Position numbers and translations under genes: made by a program. Positions 16,922 to 26,419 of a stretch of 64,000 bases of DNA are shown here, one piece after another. The notes under the pieces are model-generated. The model was not told where the DNA came from. It worked only from the letters and a program-made list of their open reading frames with translations, and searched no databases. The DNA lies in contig NZ_VTUZ01000007.1 in NCBI RefSeq assembly GCF_008369935.1, forward strand, positions 1 to 64,000, written 5' to 3'. Every line of letters begins with the position of its first letter. Within the stretch, counting starts at the first letter, position 1. Origin of the DNA: Paraburkholderia panacisoli. Lineage in GTDB: Bacteria > Pseudomonadota > Gammaproteobacteria > Burkholderiales > Burkholderiaceae.

Positions 16922-17854
16922 TCAAGGCTTGTCGATCAAGGTTTTGGTCGCTTCGGCGACCAGGCTGCGCAGCCAGCGCACTTCATCGGAGTAATGCACG
17001 CGCTCGTGCCATAGCTGGTAGTACTGCATCGGCGGAAAATCGAGTGGGGCGGGCACCACGGTGAGCGGCAGGAATTTGGCGTAGTAATCGGCAAACAGGC
17101 GCGTGGTCGTGAAGATCAGATCGGACTTGATCAACACGTACGGCGCGAGATTGAAGTACGGCAACGTGACGACCACGTGACGCTTGAGCCGCTCGCGCGC
17201 AAGATGCACGTCGATCGCGCCGCGCTGGCCCACCGAGTAAGGAGTCGGCGCGAGATGCGGCGCATTCAGATACTGGTCGAGCGTGAGGCCGCCGCGTTTG
17301 GCGAACGGATGCGTGTTGCTCATCAGGCAGACGATCTGATCGACGAACAGGTTCGACAGGTGCAACTGCTCCGGCGGCTCCGGCCAGTTGCCGACCACGA
17401 TGTCGAGCTTGCCGTCCTCGAGCGCGAGTTCGTAGTCGAAGGCGGGGCCCAGCGAGTGAAATTCGAGCGTCGCGTTCGGCGCGGCCTGGCGAAAGCGTTC
17501 GACCACCGTCGGCACGAACAGCACGTTCAGGTAGTCGGGGCAGCCGATCCGGTAGCAGCGGATCGACGTGGCCGGATCGAAGTTGTGCTGCTGGAACTTG
17601 ATGCGTTCGATCTCGCGCAGCGCGTTCTGCACCGGTTCGAGCAGGCGCAGGCCGTACTCCGTGGGCACCATGCCGGATTTGCCGCGCACCAGCAGCGGGT
17701 CGCCGGTGATGTCGCGCAAACGGCGCAGCGCCGCGCTGATCGCGGGTTGCGATTGATTCAGTTTGACGGCCGCGCGCGTGACGCTGCGCTCCATCAACAA
17801 GGTGTGCAAGACGCGCAGTAGGTACGTATCGATCGCCTCGCGTTGCTGGCTCAT
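16922..17854 (-). CDS. LysR family regulator
   Basis: A 310-aa LTTR with an N-terminal winged helix (about 9-67: HTLLMERSVTRAAVKLNQSQ) and a periplasmic-binding-like effector domain (about 95-300). It is divergent from the nucleoside ABC operon, the classic position for a LysR controlling its neighbour. GGGT-N5-ACCC (17937-17949) in the shared 250-bp spacer could be its T-N11-A type site. It converges on the deaminase gene. A purine-related effector is inferred. Confidence 0.85.
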   Translation of the reverse strand: MSQQREAIDTYLLRVLHTLLMERSVTRAAVKLNQSQPAISAALRRLRDITGDPLLVRGKSGMVPTEYGLRLLEPVQNALREIERIKFQQHNFDPATSIRCYRIGCPDYLNVLFVPTVVERFRQAAPNATLEFHSLGPAFDYELALEDGKLDIVVGNWPEPPEQLHLSNLFVDQIVCLMSNTHPFAKRGGLTLDQYLNAPHLAPTPYSVGQRGAIDVHLARERLKRHVVVTLPYFNLAPYVLIKSDLIFTTTRLFADYYAKFLPLTVVPAPLDFPPMQYYQLWHERVHYSDEVRWLRSLVAEATKTLIDKP

Positions 17855-18104
17855 GACTTCTCCGAAATATATGTTCTGGCTGATCGAACGGGCGTGGGGG
17901 TATATGGGTTTTAATATGAACGAAAAACCGCGTCAAGGGTGGCATACCCGCAGAGCACGCTGCGGCGGGGGTTTGCGGGAATTTTGATGGCTCGACTGAG
18001 CGGGTCGAATTGGGTATTGTCATCCGGTTGTGGTGACGGATCATCTGCCGTCACGGTGGATGGACGCGTCGTAACCGGCAGTCACTGACGTACTACGGAA
18101 TCAC

Positions 18105-19706
18105 ATGAGCGACTCTTCTTATAGCGACGGCGCCGCCGCGCAGCCGGCACCCGGGCCGGAACAGGCGGCGCCCCGGCTGGTGCTCCAGGGCATCACCAAA
18201 CAGTATCCGGCCGTGCGAGCCAACGACGACGTCACGTTGATCGTCGCGCCGGGTGAAATCCATGCGGTGCTCGGCGAAAACGGCGCCGGCAAAAGCACGT
18301 TGATGAAGATCATTTACGGCGCGGTGCGTCCCGACGCCGGCGAGATTCGCTGGGAAGGCGAGGCGGTGGAGATCGCGAGCCCGGCGGCCGCGCGCAAGCT
18401 CGGCATCGGCATGGTGTTCCAGCACTTTTCGCTGTTCGAGACGCTCACGGTCGGCGAAAACATCGCGCTCGCACTCGACGAGCCGTTCGATCTGAAGACA
18501 CTCTCGAAACGGATTCGCGAAGTCTCGGGCGACTACGGTCTCGACATCGACCCGCAGCGCCACGTGCATAGCCTGACGGTGGGCGAGCGGCAACGCGTCG
18601 AGATCGTGCGCTGTCTGCTGCAGAACCCGCGCCTGCTGATCATGGACGAGCCGACTTCGGTGCTGACGCCGCAAGCGGTGAGGAAGCTGTTCGCGACCCT
18701 GCGCCGGTTGGCGGCCGAAGGCTGCAGCATTCTCTACATCAGCCACAAGCTCGACGAAATCCAGGAGCTGTGCGACACCGCGACGGTGATGCGCGGCGGC
18801 CGCGTGACCGGTCATGTGAAGCCGAAGGGCGAGACTCATGCATCGCTCGCGCAGTTGATGGTCGGTCATTCGCTGCCCGATTACACGCGGCGCGAGCACA
18901 ACCCCGGTGCCGTGCTGCTCGATGTGAAGCAGTTGTCGGTGGAAAGCGACGACCCGTTCGGCACCTCGCTGCGCGACGTGTCGTTCGGCGTGCATGCCGG
19001 CGAGATTTTCGGCATCGCTGGCGTGTCGGGCAACGGCCAGGCGGAACTGCTGTCGGCGCTGTCAGGCGAAAAACGCGGCACGCGCGCCGACGCGGTGACG
19101 ATTTGCGGCAAGCCCGCCGGGCGCCTGGGCGCAGGCGGCCGGCGCGCGCTCGGCTTCGGCTTCGTGCCGGAGGAGCGCCTCGGCCGCGGCGCGGTGCCGG
19201 CGATGTCGCTGTCGGAAAACGCGCTGCTCACCGGGCACCGTCAGCAGATGGTGAGCTCGGGCTGGATCAGGGCGGGCGCGATGCGCGCGTTCGCCAGGCG
19301 CTGCATCGAGGCCTTCGACGTGCGTTGCGGCGGCCCGGAAGCGCTCGCGCAGAGTCTGTCCGGCGGCAATCTGCAGAAATACATCATGGGCCGCGAGATT
19401 CTGCAGGCGCCCAAGGTGCTGGTGGTCGCGCAGCCCACGTGGGGCGTCGACGTCGGCGCGGCGGCGTTCATCCGCCAGCAGCTGCTCGATCTGGCGGCGC
19501 GCGGCGTCGCGATTCTGGTGATCTCGGAGGAACTGGAAGAGCTGTTCGACATCTGCGACCGCATCGCGGTGCTCGCCGGCGGCCGGCTCTCGCCGGTGCG
19601 CGCGACGGGCGCGACCAATGCCGAGGAAATCGGCCGCTGGATGGCGGGCCTGTTCGGCGGCCGCGAGGACGCGGCGCCGTCGTCGGAACAGCCGGCGCAC
19701 GCGTGA
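18105..19706 (+). CDS. Nucleoside ABC importer, tandem ATP-binding subunit
   Basis: A 533-aa double ATPase of the BmpA/NupNOPQ class. The first domain has Walker A GENGAGKS (57-64), an LTVGERQRVE signature and LLIMDEPTSVL. The second has a degenerate Walker A (GVSGNGQAE) but a good LSGGNLQKYI. Such asymmetric pairs are usual in sugar/nucleoside importers. It is the first gene of a four-gene set with two permeases and a periplasmic binding protein. The purine surroundings suggest purine nucleosides or bases as cargo. Confidence 0.9.
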   Translation: MSDSSYSDGAAAQPAPGPEQAAPRLVLQGITKQYPAVRANDDVTLIVAPGEIHAVLGENGAGKSTLMKIIYGAVRPDAGEIRWEGEAVEIASPAAARKLGIGMVFQHFSLFETLTVGENIALALDEPFDLKTLSKRIREVSGDYGLDIDPQRHVHSLTVGERQRVEIVRCLLQNPRLLIMDEPTSVLTPQAVRKLFATLRRLAAEGCSILYISHKLDEIQELCDTATVMRGGRVTGHVKPKGETHASLAQLMVGHSLPDYTRREHNPGAVLLDVKQLSVESDDPFGTSLRDVSFGVHAGEIFGIAGVSGNGQAELLSALSGEKRGTRADAVTICGKPAGRLGAGGRRALGFGFVPEERLGRGAVPAMSLSENALLTGHRQQMVSSGWIRAGAMRAFARRCIEAFDVRCGGPEALAQSLSGGNLQKYIMGREILQAPKVLVVAQPTWGVDVGAAAFIRQQLLDLAARGVAILVISEELEELFDICDRIAVLAGGRLSPVRATGATNAEEIGRWMAGLFGGREDAAPSSEQPAHA

Positions 19707-19759
19707 CTCGCGCGAAGCTCGATCATCGGAACCAGAACCCAATAAACCACACGCTATCC

Positions 19760-20866
19760 ATGATTCTTCCCTATCGACTCGAAGCACGCACGACGCCGTC
19801 GCGCACGATGCAGTTCGCGGTGCCGCTGATCGCCGCGCTGCTCACGCTCACGATCGGCTTTCTGATCTTCAGCCTGGTGGGCCGCGATCCGCTGCAGGCC
19901 ATGCACGCGTTTTTCATCGAGCCGCTGTCCAGCGTGAACGGCTGGTCGGAGCTGTTGCTGAAGGCGTCGCCCTTGTGCCTGATCGGCCTCGGCCTCGCGA
20001 TCGGCTATCGCGCCAACGTCTGGAACATCGGCGCCGAAGGGCAGATGCTGCTCGGCGGCATCGCCGCGAGCGGCGTCGCGATCTACTTCGATCAGGCGAC
20101 CGGCTGGTGGATCCTGCCGACCATGATGATCGCCGGCGTGCTCGGCGGCATGGCCTGGGCGGCGATTCCCGCGCTGCTGAAAAGCCGCTTCAACACCAAC
20201 GAGATTCTCGTCAGCCTGATGCTCACGTATGTGGCCACGCAGTTGCTGATCTATCTGGTGAGCGGTCCGTGGCGCGATCCGCAGGGCATGAATTTCCCGC
20301 TCTCGGAGATGTTCAGCGGCGACGCGCTCTATCCGACGCTATACGGCGACTGGCACTGGAAATGGCTGCGCGGCACGCGGCTGAATGCGTCGGTGTTCAT
20401 CACGCTGATCGCGATTCCGCTCGTGTGGCTGTTCATGCGCAAGAGCTTCGCGGGCTACCGGATGAACGTCGGCGGTCTCGCGCCGCTCGCCGCGCGCTAT
20501 GCCGGCTTCTCCGACAAGAAAACCATCTGGACGTCGCTGCTGATCAGCGGCGGCCTCGCGGGCCTCGCCGGGATGGGCGAGATCGCCGGTCCGATCGGCC
20601 AGTTGCAGGCGACGTGGTCGCCGGGCTACGGCTTCACCGCGATCATCGTCGTGTTCGTCGGGCGGCTGCATCCGGTCGGCATCGTGCTCGCGAGTCTGCT
20701 GATGGCGTTGCTGTATCTCGGCGGCGAAGCGGTGCAGACCTCGATGCAATTGCCGCAGGCGCTCTCCGGCGTGTTCCAGGGGCTGCTGCTGTTCTGCCTG
20801 CTGGGCGCCGACCTGTTCGTGAACTACCGGGTGCGCCGCCGAACGCTGGCCGCCGCGGGTCACTGA
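19760..20866 (+). CDS. Nucleoside ABC importer permease 1
   Basis: A 368-aa inner-membrane permease of the BPD_transp_2 family, with about nine to ten hydrophobic segments. The family stretch IGYRANVWNIGAEGQMLLGG lies at about 83-102, and FNTNEILVSLMLTYVA follows. It is the NupP-like partner of the following permease. The ATG at 19760 lies 53 bp after the ATPase stop. Confidence 0.88.
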   Translation: MILPYRLEARTTPSRTMQFAVPLIAALLTLTIGFLIFSLVGRDPLQAMHAFFIEPLSSVNGWSELLLKASPLCLIGLGLAIGYRANVWNIGAEGQMLLGGIAASGVAIYFDQATGWWILPTMMIAGVLGGMAWAAIPALLKSRFNTNEILVSLMLTYVATQLLIYLVSGPWRDPQGMNFPLSEMFSGDALYPTLYGDWHWKWLRGTRLNASVFITLIAIPLVWLFMRKSFAGYRMNVGGLAPLAARYAGFSDKKTIWTSLLISGGLAGLAGMGEIAGPIGQLQATWSPGYGFTAIIVVFVGRLHPVGIVLASLLMALLYLGGEAVQTSMQLPQALSGVFQGLLLFCLLGADLFVNYRVRRRTLAAAGH

Positions 20867-20909
20867 CCGTCTCACCGACATTCGATTACCGATTTCCCGC
20901 CGGATCTCC

Positions 20910-21839
20910 ATGGACATTCAACAAGCCAGCGCGCTCACCTCGAGCGCCGTCACCGCCGCGATCCCGCTAATGTTCGCGGGCGCGGGCGAACTCGTCACCG
21001 AGAAATCGGGTGTCCTCAACCTTGGCGTCGAAGGGATGATGCTGATGGGCGCCGTGACCGGCTACGCGGTCACGTCGATCAGCGGCAGCCCGTGGCTCGG
21101 CGTGCTCGCCGCGATCGCCGCCGGTCTCGCGATGGCGCTGCTGTTCGCGTTCCTCACGCTGACCATGCTCGCCAATCAGGTTGCCACGGGCCTCTCGCTG
21201 ACGATCTTCGGCATCGGCCTGTCCGCGTATGTCGGCAAGCCGTACACGTCGGCGGCGGTGCGCGCGACAATCGACACGTGGGCCATTCCCGGTCTCTCGA
21301 AAATTCCCGTTCTCGGGCCGGCACTCTTCAGCCTCACGCCGCTCGATTATCTGGCGTTCCTGATGTTCGCCGTGATCGGCTGGTTCCTGTACCGCACGCG
21401 CGCCGGACTGGTGCTGCGCTCAGTCGGCGAATCGCCGCAGGTCGCGCATTCGGTGGGCTTTCCGGTGGTCGGCGTGCGCTACGGCGCGGTGGCCTTCGGC
21501 GGCGGCATGGCCGGGCTTGCGGGCGGGTACTACTCGATCGTCAATCTGCACCTGTGGCAGGAGAATCTCACGTCCGGCCGCGGCTGGATCGCGCTCGCGC
21601 TGGTCGTGTTCGCGACGTGGCGGCCAGGGCGCCTGCTGATCGGCGCGCTGCTGTTCGGCGCGGTGACCGGCCTGCAGTTTTACGCGCAGGCGATCGGCGT
21701 GCCGGTGCCGACGCAATTCCTCGCGATGCTGCCGTACGTCGCGACGGTCGTCGTACTGGTGCTGATCTCGCGCAATCCGAACACCATCCGTCTGAATGCC
21801 CCTGCCTCGCTGGGCAAGCCGTTTTTCTCAGCGGGCTAG
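20910..21839 (+). CDS. Nucleoside ABC importer permease 2
   Basis: A 309-aa permease of the same family (NupQ-like). [20 protein letters not shown] near residues 28-47 is the family signature and matches the equivalent loop of the first permease. It probably pairs with it in a 1:1 channel energised by the tandem ATPase. It begins 43 bp after the first permease. Confidence 0.88.
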   Translation: MDIQQASALTSSAVTAAIPLMFAGAGELVTEKSGVLNLGVEGMMLMGAVTGYAVTSISGSPWLGVLAAIAAGLAMALLFAFLTLTMLANQVATGLSLTIFGIGLSAYVGKPYTSAAVRATIDTWAIPGLSKIPVLGPALFSLTPLDYLAFLMFAVIGWFLYRTRAGLVLRSVGESPQVAHSVGFPVVGVRYGAVAFGGGMAGLAGGYYSIVNLHLWQENLTSGRGWIALALVVFATWRPGRLLIGALLFGAVTGLQFYAQAIGVPVPTQFLAMLPYVATVVVLVLISRNPNTIRLNAPASLGKPFFSAG

Positions 21840-21904
21840 TCGATCAACGATTGATCACCCATCGACCACACGTTCCAACATTCGCCAACACAACAGGACC
21901 CAAC

Positions 21905-22999
21905 ATGAAGAGAAGAAATCTGCTGACCGCTTTCGCGTGGGGCGCGGCCTCGCTCGCGCTCGCCGCGCCGCTCGCGCAAACCGCGCAGGCCGCCGACGCG
22001 CCGGGTGTCGCGTTCGTCTACCTCGGCAATCCGGGAGACGCCGGCTGGACCTTCGCGCACGACCAGGGCTCGAAGGAAGCGGAAGCGAAGTTCGGCAACA
22101 AGATCAAGATCACGCGTGTCGAAAACGTGCCTGAATCGGCCGACTCGGAGCGCGTGTTCCGCGATCTGGCGAACAAGGGCAACAAGATCATCATCGGCAC
22201 GAGCTTCGGCTTTCAGGACTTCCAGTTGAAGGTCGCGAAGGATTTCCCGGACGCCGTGTTCCTGCACGCGACCGGCTACAAGAAGGCGCCGAACTTCGGC
22301 ACCTACGACGTGCGCATGTACCAGGGCGCGTACCTGGCGGGCGTCGCGGCGGGCTATGTGACCAAGACCAACACGCTCGGCTTCGTTGCGTCGGTGCCGA
22401 TTCCCGAAGTGATCCGCAACATCAATGCGTACACGCTCGGCGCGCGCTCGGTGAATCCGAAGGTGCACACGAAGGTCATCTGGATCAACAGCTGGTTCGA
22501 TCCGGGCAAGGAAAAGCAGGCGGCTGAAACGCTGATCGGCCAGGGCGCCGACGTGCTGCTGCAAAACACCGATTCGAGCGCGACGCTCGCCACCGCGTCG
22601 GAAAAACACGTGCATGCGTTCGGCTGGGATTCGGACATGAAGAAGTTCGGTCCCGATGCGCACCTGGGCTCGGTGGTCGCGCATTGGGGCGTCTACTACA
22701 CGGCGGTGATCCAGCAGGTGCTCGACGGCAAGTGGAAGAACGACCCCGTGTGGTGGGGCATTCCGCAGAAAGCCGTGAACCTGGAAGATCTGAACACGTC
22801 GGTGATCTCGGCTGACGCGCAGAAGCAGGTCGCGGCGAAGCGCGACGAACTGGCGAGCGGCAAGTGGGACGTGTTCACCGGCCCGCTCAAGGATCAGTCC
22901 GGCGCGGTGAAGGTGCCGGCCGGCAAGACGCTGACCGACCCGGAACTGCAACGTCTGAACTGGTATGTGGAAGGCGTGGACGGTTCGCTGCCGAAGTAA
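21905..22999 (+). CDS. BMP family periplasmic nucleoside-binding protein
   Basis: A 364-aa substrate-binding protein of the Bmp/PnrA-like family. It has a Sec signal peptide (MKRRN, then hydrophobic, cleavage after AQA near residue 29) and no lipobox Cys, so it should be free in the periplasm. Conserved pieces include YLGNPGDAGWTFAHDQGSKE and VAHWGVYYTAVIQQVLDGKW. In this family the ligand is usually a purine nucleoside. It is the last gene of the importer operon, closed by a strong terminator. Confidence 0.9.
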   Translation: MKRRNLLTAFAWGAASLALAAPLAQTAQAADAPGVAFVYLGNPGDAGWTFAHDQGSKEAEAKFGNKIKITRVENVPESADSERVFRDLANKGNKIIIGTSFGFQDFQLKVAKDFPDAVFLHATGYKKAPNFGTYDVRMYQGAYLAGVAAGYVTKTNTLGFVASVPIPEVIRNINAYTLGARSVNPKVHTKVIWINSWFDPGKEKQAAETLIGQGADVLLQNTDSSATLATASEKHVHAFGWDSDMKKFGPDAHLGSVVAHWGVYYTAVIQQVLDGKWKNDPVWWGIPQKAVNLEDLNTSVISADAQKQVAAKRDELASGKWDVFTGPLKDQSGAVKVPAGKTLTDPELQRLNWYVEGVDGSLPK

Positions 23000-23073
23000 G
23001 CGATGCCGCTCGGCCCAACGCTGAACGATTCATGATCGACCAGGCGGCGGCCTCAGCAACCGCTGCTTTGAGG

Positions 23074-23105
23074 AGCTGCGTCCAGTGCGGACGCAGCTTT
23101 TTTTT
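23074..23105 (+). terminator. Terminator of the nucleoside importer operon
   Basis: AGCTGCGTCC (23074-23083) pairs perfectly with GGACGCAGCT (23089-23098) and is followed by a run of T to 23105. Confidence 0.9.
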
Positions 23106-23134
23106 CGCCGCGAATGACGTGCTGACGCCCTGTG

Positions 23135-23341
23135 TCACTCGATCCGCAAGCCGACCTTGAGCGTCACCTGCCAGTAGGTAACCTTGTCGTCTTCGATCTG
23201 GCCCCGCGTTTCCGTGACTTCGAACCAGTGCAGGTTGCGCAGCGTCTTCGACGCTTTGGCGATCGCGGTTTTGACGGCGTCGTCGCTCGACACGGTCGAC
23301 GAGCCGGTCAACTCGATCTGCTTATAGACGTGGTCTGACAT
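23135..23341 (-). CDS. Dodecin, flavin-binding protein
   Basis: A 68-aa dodecin, a small dodecameric protein that stores or buffers flavins. The family pattern is clear: [10 protein letters not shown], then [18 protein letters not shown] and the Trp-containing WFEVTETRG that stacks on the isoalloxazine. AGGAGG precedes the ATG at 23341. The frame is open far upstream, but only this part is conserved and has a ribosome site. Confidence 0.9.
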   Translation of the reverse strand: MSDHVYKQIELTGSSTVSSDDAVKTAIAKASKTLRNLHWFEVTETRGQIEDDKVTYWQVTLKVGLRIE

Positions 23342-23521
23342 GAACTTCCTCCTTTGGTCTTCGTTGATGTCCAGAAAGTATAGGCAACGAGCGGCGCGGC
23401 ACCTGCCCATTGCACCCGCGACGGGTGCCGCACATCGTGTGCCCGGTAGGTCGTGACCATGACGGCGCGCGGCCGTTATCATGTTCGCGCAACTCAATCT
23501 GACAGCCGACGAGGTTCGAAA

Positions 23522-24493
23522 GTGGAAATTGGTTTTTGCGGTCCCGGCCTGATGGGCGCGCCGATGATCCGGCATCTGCTGCGCGCGGGGCATGCCGTGC
23601 ATGTGTGGAACCGCACGCGGGCCAAGGCCGAGGCGCTGATGGCGGACGGCGCGAGCGTGGTCGATACGCCGCGCGAGCTGGCCGGGCGCTGCGACGCGGT
23701 GCTGCTGTGCGTCGCGGATGCGGCGGCGGTGGAAGAGACGGTGTTCGGCGCAGCGGGGCTTTTGAGCGCAGGCGCCGAGGCGCCGCTGCGGTTGCGCTGG
23801 ATCGTCGATCACTCCAGCATTCCACCGGCCGCGACGCGCGGGTTCGCGCAGCGCGCGGCGGCGTTTGCGGCTTCATTCGGAGCTTCATTCGCGGCTCCGT
23901 CCGCGTCCGCAGTGGCTCGCGATGCTACGGCCCCCGGCGCGGCGCGCATCGGCTGGATCGACGCGCCGGTGTCGGGCGGCGTCGCGGGCGCGCACGCCGG
24001 CAAACTGGCGGTGATGGCCGGCGGCGCCGCGGCCGATGTCGACGCCGTCAAGCCGCTGCTCGACGCCTACGCGTCACGCGTCACGCATATGGGCGGGGTC
24101 GGCGCGGGGCAAACCGCGAAGCTGTGCAACCAGACCATCGTCACCGCGACGGTCGCGGCGATTGCCGAGGCGGTGAGCCTCGCGCAGCGCAGCGGCCTCG
24201 ACGCCGCGAAACTCACCGAAGGTCTCGCCGGCGGCTGGGCCGACTCGGTGCTGCTGCAGACCTTCGTGCCGCGCATGACCCAGACCGGCCTCGCGCCGAT
24301 CGGTGCATTCCGCACGTTCCAGAAGGACGTCGACACGGCCGCCGCCGCCGCGTATGAGACCGGCACGCCGATGCCGGTGTCGTCGACGGTCCAGCAATTG
24401 CTGCGTCTGGGCGCGGCGATGGGGCTCGCCGAGGCCGACCTGTCGGCCTTCATCGACGTTCTGCAGACGCCGCGCGGCGGCGCTGCGGGGTAG
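23522..24493 (+). CDS. NAD(P)-dependent beta-hydroxyacid dehydrogenase
   Basis: A 323-aa member of the 3-hydroxyisobutyrate/tartronate-semialdehyde reductase family. The Rossmann GFCGPGLMG is at the very N-terminus. [16 protein letters not shown] is the substrate loop, and the catalytic Lys is in [11 protein letters not shown]. The GTG start at 23522 is chosen because it places the dinucleotide motif at residues 4-12. A poly-Ala/Ser insert near 115-135 is unusual. A role as tartronate-semialdehyde reductase would link to glyoxylate from allantoin, but this is only inference. Confidence 0.8.
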   Translation: MEIGFCGPGLMGAPMIRHLLRAGHAVHVWNRTRAKAEALMADGASVVDTPRELAGRCDAVLLCVADAAAVEETVFGAAGLLSAGAEAPLRLRWIVDHSSIPPAATRGFAQRAAAFAASFGASFAAPSASAVARDATAPGAARIGWIDAPVSGGVAGAHAGKLAVMAGGAAADVDAVKPLLDAYASRVTHMGGVGAGQTAKLCNQTIVTATVAAIAEAVSLAQRSGLDAAKLTEGLAGGWADSVLLQTFVPRMTQTGLAPIGAFRTFQKDVDTAAAAAYETGTPMPVSSTVQQLLRLGAAMGLAEADLSAFIDVLQTPRGGAAG

Positions 24494-24510
24494 CGCAAGG
24501 TGCGCGCGGG

Positions 24511-24536
24511 TTGAAATCGCGATAACCTGCTAAAAT
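24511..24536 (+). promoter_or_regulatory. Candidate promoter of ybiT
   Basis: TTGAAA (24511-24516) and TAAAAT (24531-24536) are 14 bp apart, which is short. The 17-mer ending in GCTAAAAT (24520-24536) recurs with one mismatch before potF (30510-30526), which supports a promoter role. Confidence 0.4.
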
Positions 24537-24576
24537 ATTGGGTTTTTCGCCGATATCACATTCAAAGGGACGCGCC

Positions 24577-26169
24577 GTGCTGTCTACTGCCAATATCACC
24601 ATGCAATTCGGGCCGAAGCCCCTCTTCGAGAACATTTCGGTCAAATTCGGGGAAGGGAACCGCTATGGCCTCATCGGTGCGAACGGCTGCGGTAAATCCA
24701 CCTTCATGAAGATTCTCGGTTCCGACCTGGAACCGAGTTCGGGCAACGTGATGCTCGAGCCGAACGTTCGCCTCGGCAAGCTGCGCCAGGATCAGTTCGC
24801 GTACGAAGACGTGCGCGTGCTCGACGTCGTGATGATGGGCCACACCGAAATGTGGGCCGCGATGACCGAGCGCGACGCGATCTACGCGAACCCCGACGCC
24901 ACCGACGACGACTACATGCACGCCGCCGAACTCGAAGCGAAGTTCGCCGAATACGACGGCTACACCGCCGAAGCGCGCGCGGGCGAGCTGCTGCTCGGCA
25001 TCGGCATCGCGATCGAGGACCACAGCGGCCCGATGAGCAACGTCGCACCCGGCTGGAAGCTGCGCGTGCTGCTCGCGCAGGCGCTGTTCTCGAAGCCGGA
25101 CGTGCTGCTGCTGGATGAGCCGACCAACAACCTGGACATCAACTCGATCCGTTGGCTGGAAGACGTACTCAACCAGTACAACTCGACGATGATCATCATC
25201 TCGCACGACCGGCACTTCCTGAACCAGGTCTGCACGCACATGGCCGACATGGACTACGGCACGCTGAAGGTCTATCCGGGCAACTACGACGACTACATGC
25301 TCGCGAGCACGCAGGCGCGCGAGCGTCAGCAGAACGCCAACGCGAAGGCCAAGGAACGCGTGGCCGATTTGCAGGACTTCGTGCGCCGCTTCTCGGCGAA
25401 CAAGTCGAAGGCGCGTCAGGCCACCAGCCGTCTGAAGATGATCGACAAGATCAAGATCGAGGAATTCAAGCCGTCGTCGCGGCAGAACCCGTTCATCCGC
25501 TTCGAGTACGAGAAGAAGCTGCACAACATCGCGGTGGTGGCCGAGAAGATCTCCAAGAAGTACGAGCGCAGCATCTTCAACGACTTCAGCATCAGCGTGC
25601 AACCGGGCGAGCGTATCGCGATCATCGGCGAGAACGGCGCGGGCAAGACCACGCTGCTGCGCTCGCTGCTGGGCAAGCTCACGCTCGATCACGGCGCGGT
25701 GAAGTGGGCGGAGAACGCGAACGTCGGCTACATGCCGCAAGATACGTACGAAGAGTTTCCGGACGACGTCACGCTGATGGACTGGATCGACGGCTACCGC
25801 AAGGAAGGCGACGACGAGCAGATGGTGCGTGGCACGCTCGGCCGCCTGCTGTTCAATGCCGACGACATCCGCAAGTCGGTCAAGGTGCTCTCGGGCGGCG
25901 AGAAGGGCCGCATGATCTGGGGCAAGCTGATGCTGGGCCGCCACAACGTGCTGATGATGGACGAGCCGACCAACCACATGGACATGGAATCGATCGAGTC
26001 GCTGCAGATCGCGCTCGACAAGTTCGAAGGCACACTGATTTTCGTGTCGCACGACCGTGAGTTCGTGAGCGGCCTCGCGAACCGGATCATCGAAGTGAAG
26101 ACCAATGGCACGTTGAATGACTTCGGTGGCAACTATGAGGACTTCCTGACGAGCCAGGGCGTGCAGTAA
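24577..26169 (+). CDS. ybiT: ABC-F family ATPase YbiT
   Basis: A 530-aa cytoplasmic ABC-F protein. Such proteins bind the ribosomal E site and modulate translation. It has two nucleotide domains: Walker A GANGCGKS (34-41) with [11 protein letters not shown], and GENGAGKTT with [11 protein letters not shown] and [10 protein letters not shown]. The linker between them carries the charged P-site tRNA-interaction motif region. Length equals E. coli YbiT (530 aa) and the N-terminal [20 protein letters not shown] is close to it. GTG at 24577 follows AAAGGGA. No membrane domain. Confidence 0.93.
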   Translation: MLSTANITMQFGPKPLFENISVKFGEGNRYGLIGANGCGKSTFMKILGSDLEPSSGNVMLEPNVRLGKLRQDQFAYEDVRVLDVVMMGHTEMWAAMTERDAIYANPDATDDDYMHAAELEAKFAEYDGYTAEARAGELLLGIGIAIEDHSGPMSNVAPGWKLRVLLAQALFSKPDVLLLDEPTNNLDINSIRWLEDVLNQYNSTMIIISHDRHFLNQVCTHMADMDYGTLKVYPGNYDDYMLASTQARERQQNANAKAKERVADLQDFVRRFSANKSKARQATSRLKMIDKIKIEEFKPSSRQNPFIRFEYEKKLHNIAVVAEKISKKYERSIFNDFSISVQPGERIAIIGENGAGKTTLLRSLLGKLTLDHGAVKWAENANVGYMPQDTYEEFPDDVTLMDWIDGYRKEGDDEQMVRGTLGRLLFNADDIRKSVKVLSGGEKGRMIWGKLMLGRHNVLMMDEPTNHMDMESIESLQIALDKFEGTLIFVSHDREFVSGLANRIIEVKTNGTLNDFGGNYEDFLTSQGVQ

Positions 26170-26221
26170 GCGTCATCGACGCACATGCTGCTCAGGTTAC
26201 GCAGCAGTCACGCTGCACCGC

Positions 26222-26251
26222 AAAGCCCGCTTCTTCGAAGCGGGCTTTTTT
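26222..26251 (+). terminator. Terminator after ybiT
   Basis: AAAGCCCGCTTC-TTC-GAAGCGGGCTTT is a perfect 12-bp stem followed by more T. Confidence 0.92.
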
Positions 26252-26419
26252 CATGTGCGCGCCCAAACGCGCATCGCATTCAAGATCTGCTTCACATGAC
26301 CGGCATCAACCAAACGATGCGCGCGCCCCGTTCATTCGCAGCCGTCTTGACCTGACGCAAAGCAGCCCGCGTCCGACAGCCGATCATCAACGGTTTGATC
26401 ATTCGTCATCGGGCCAGTC

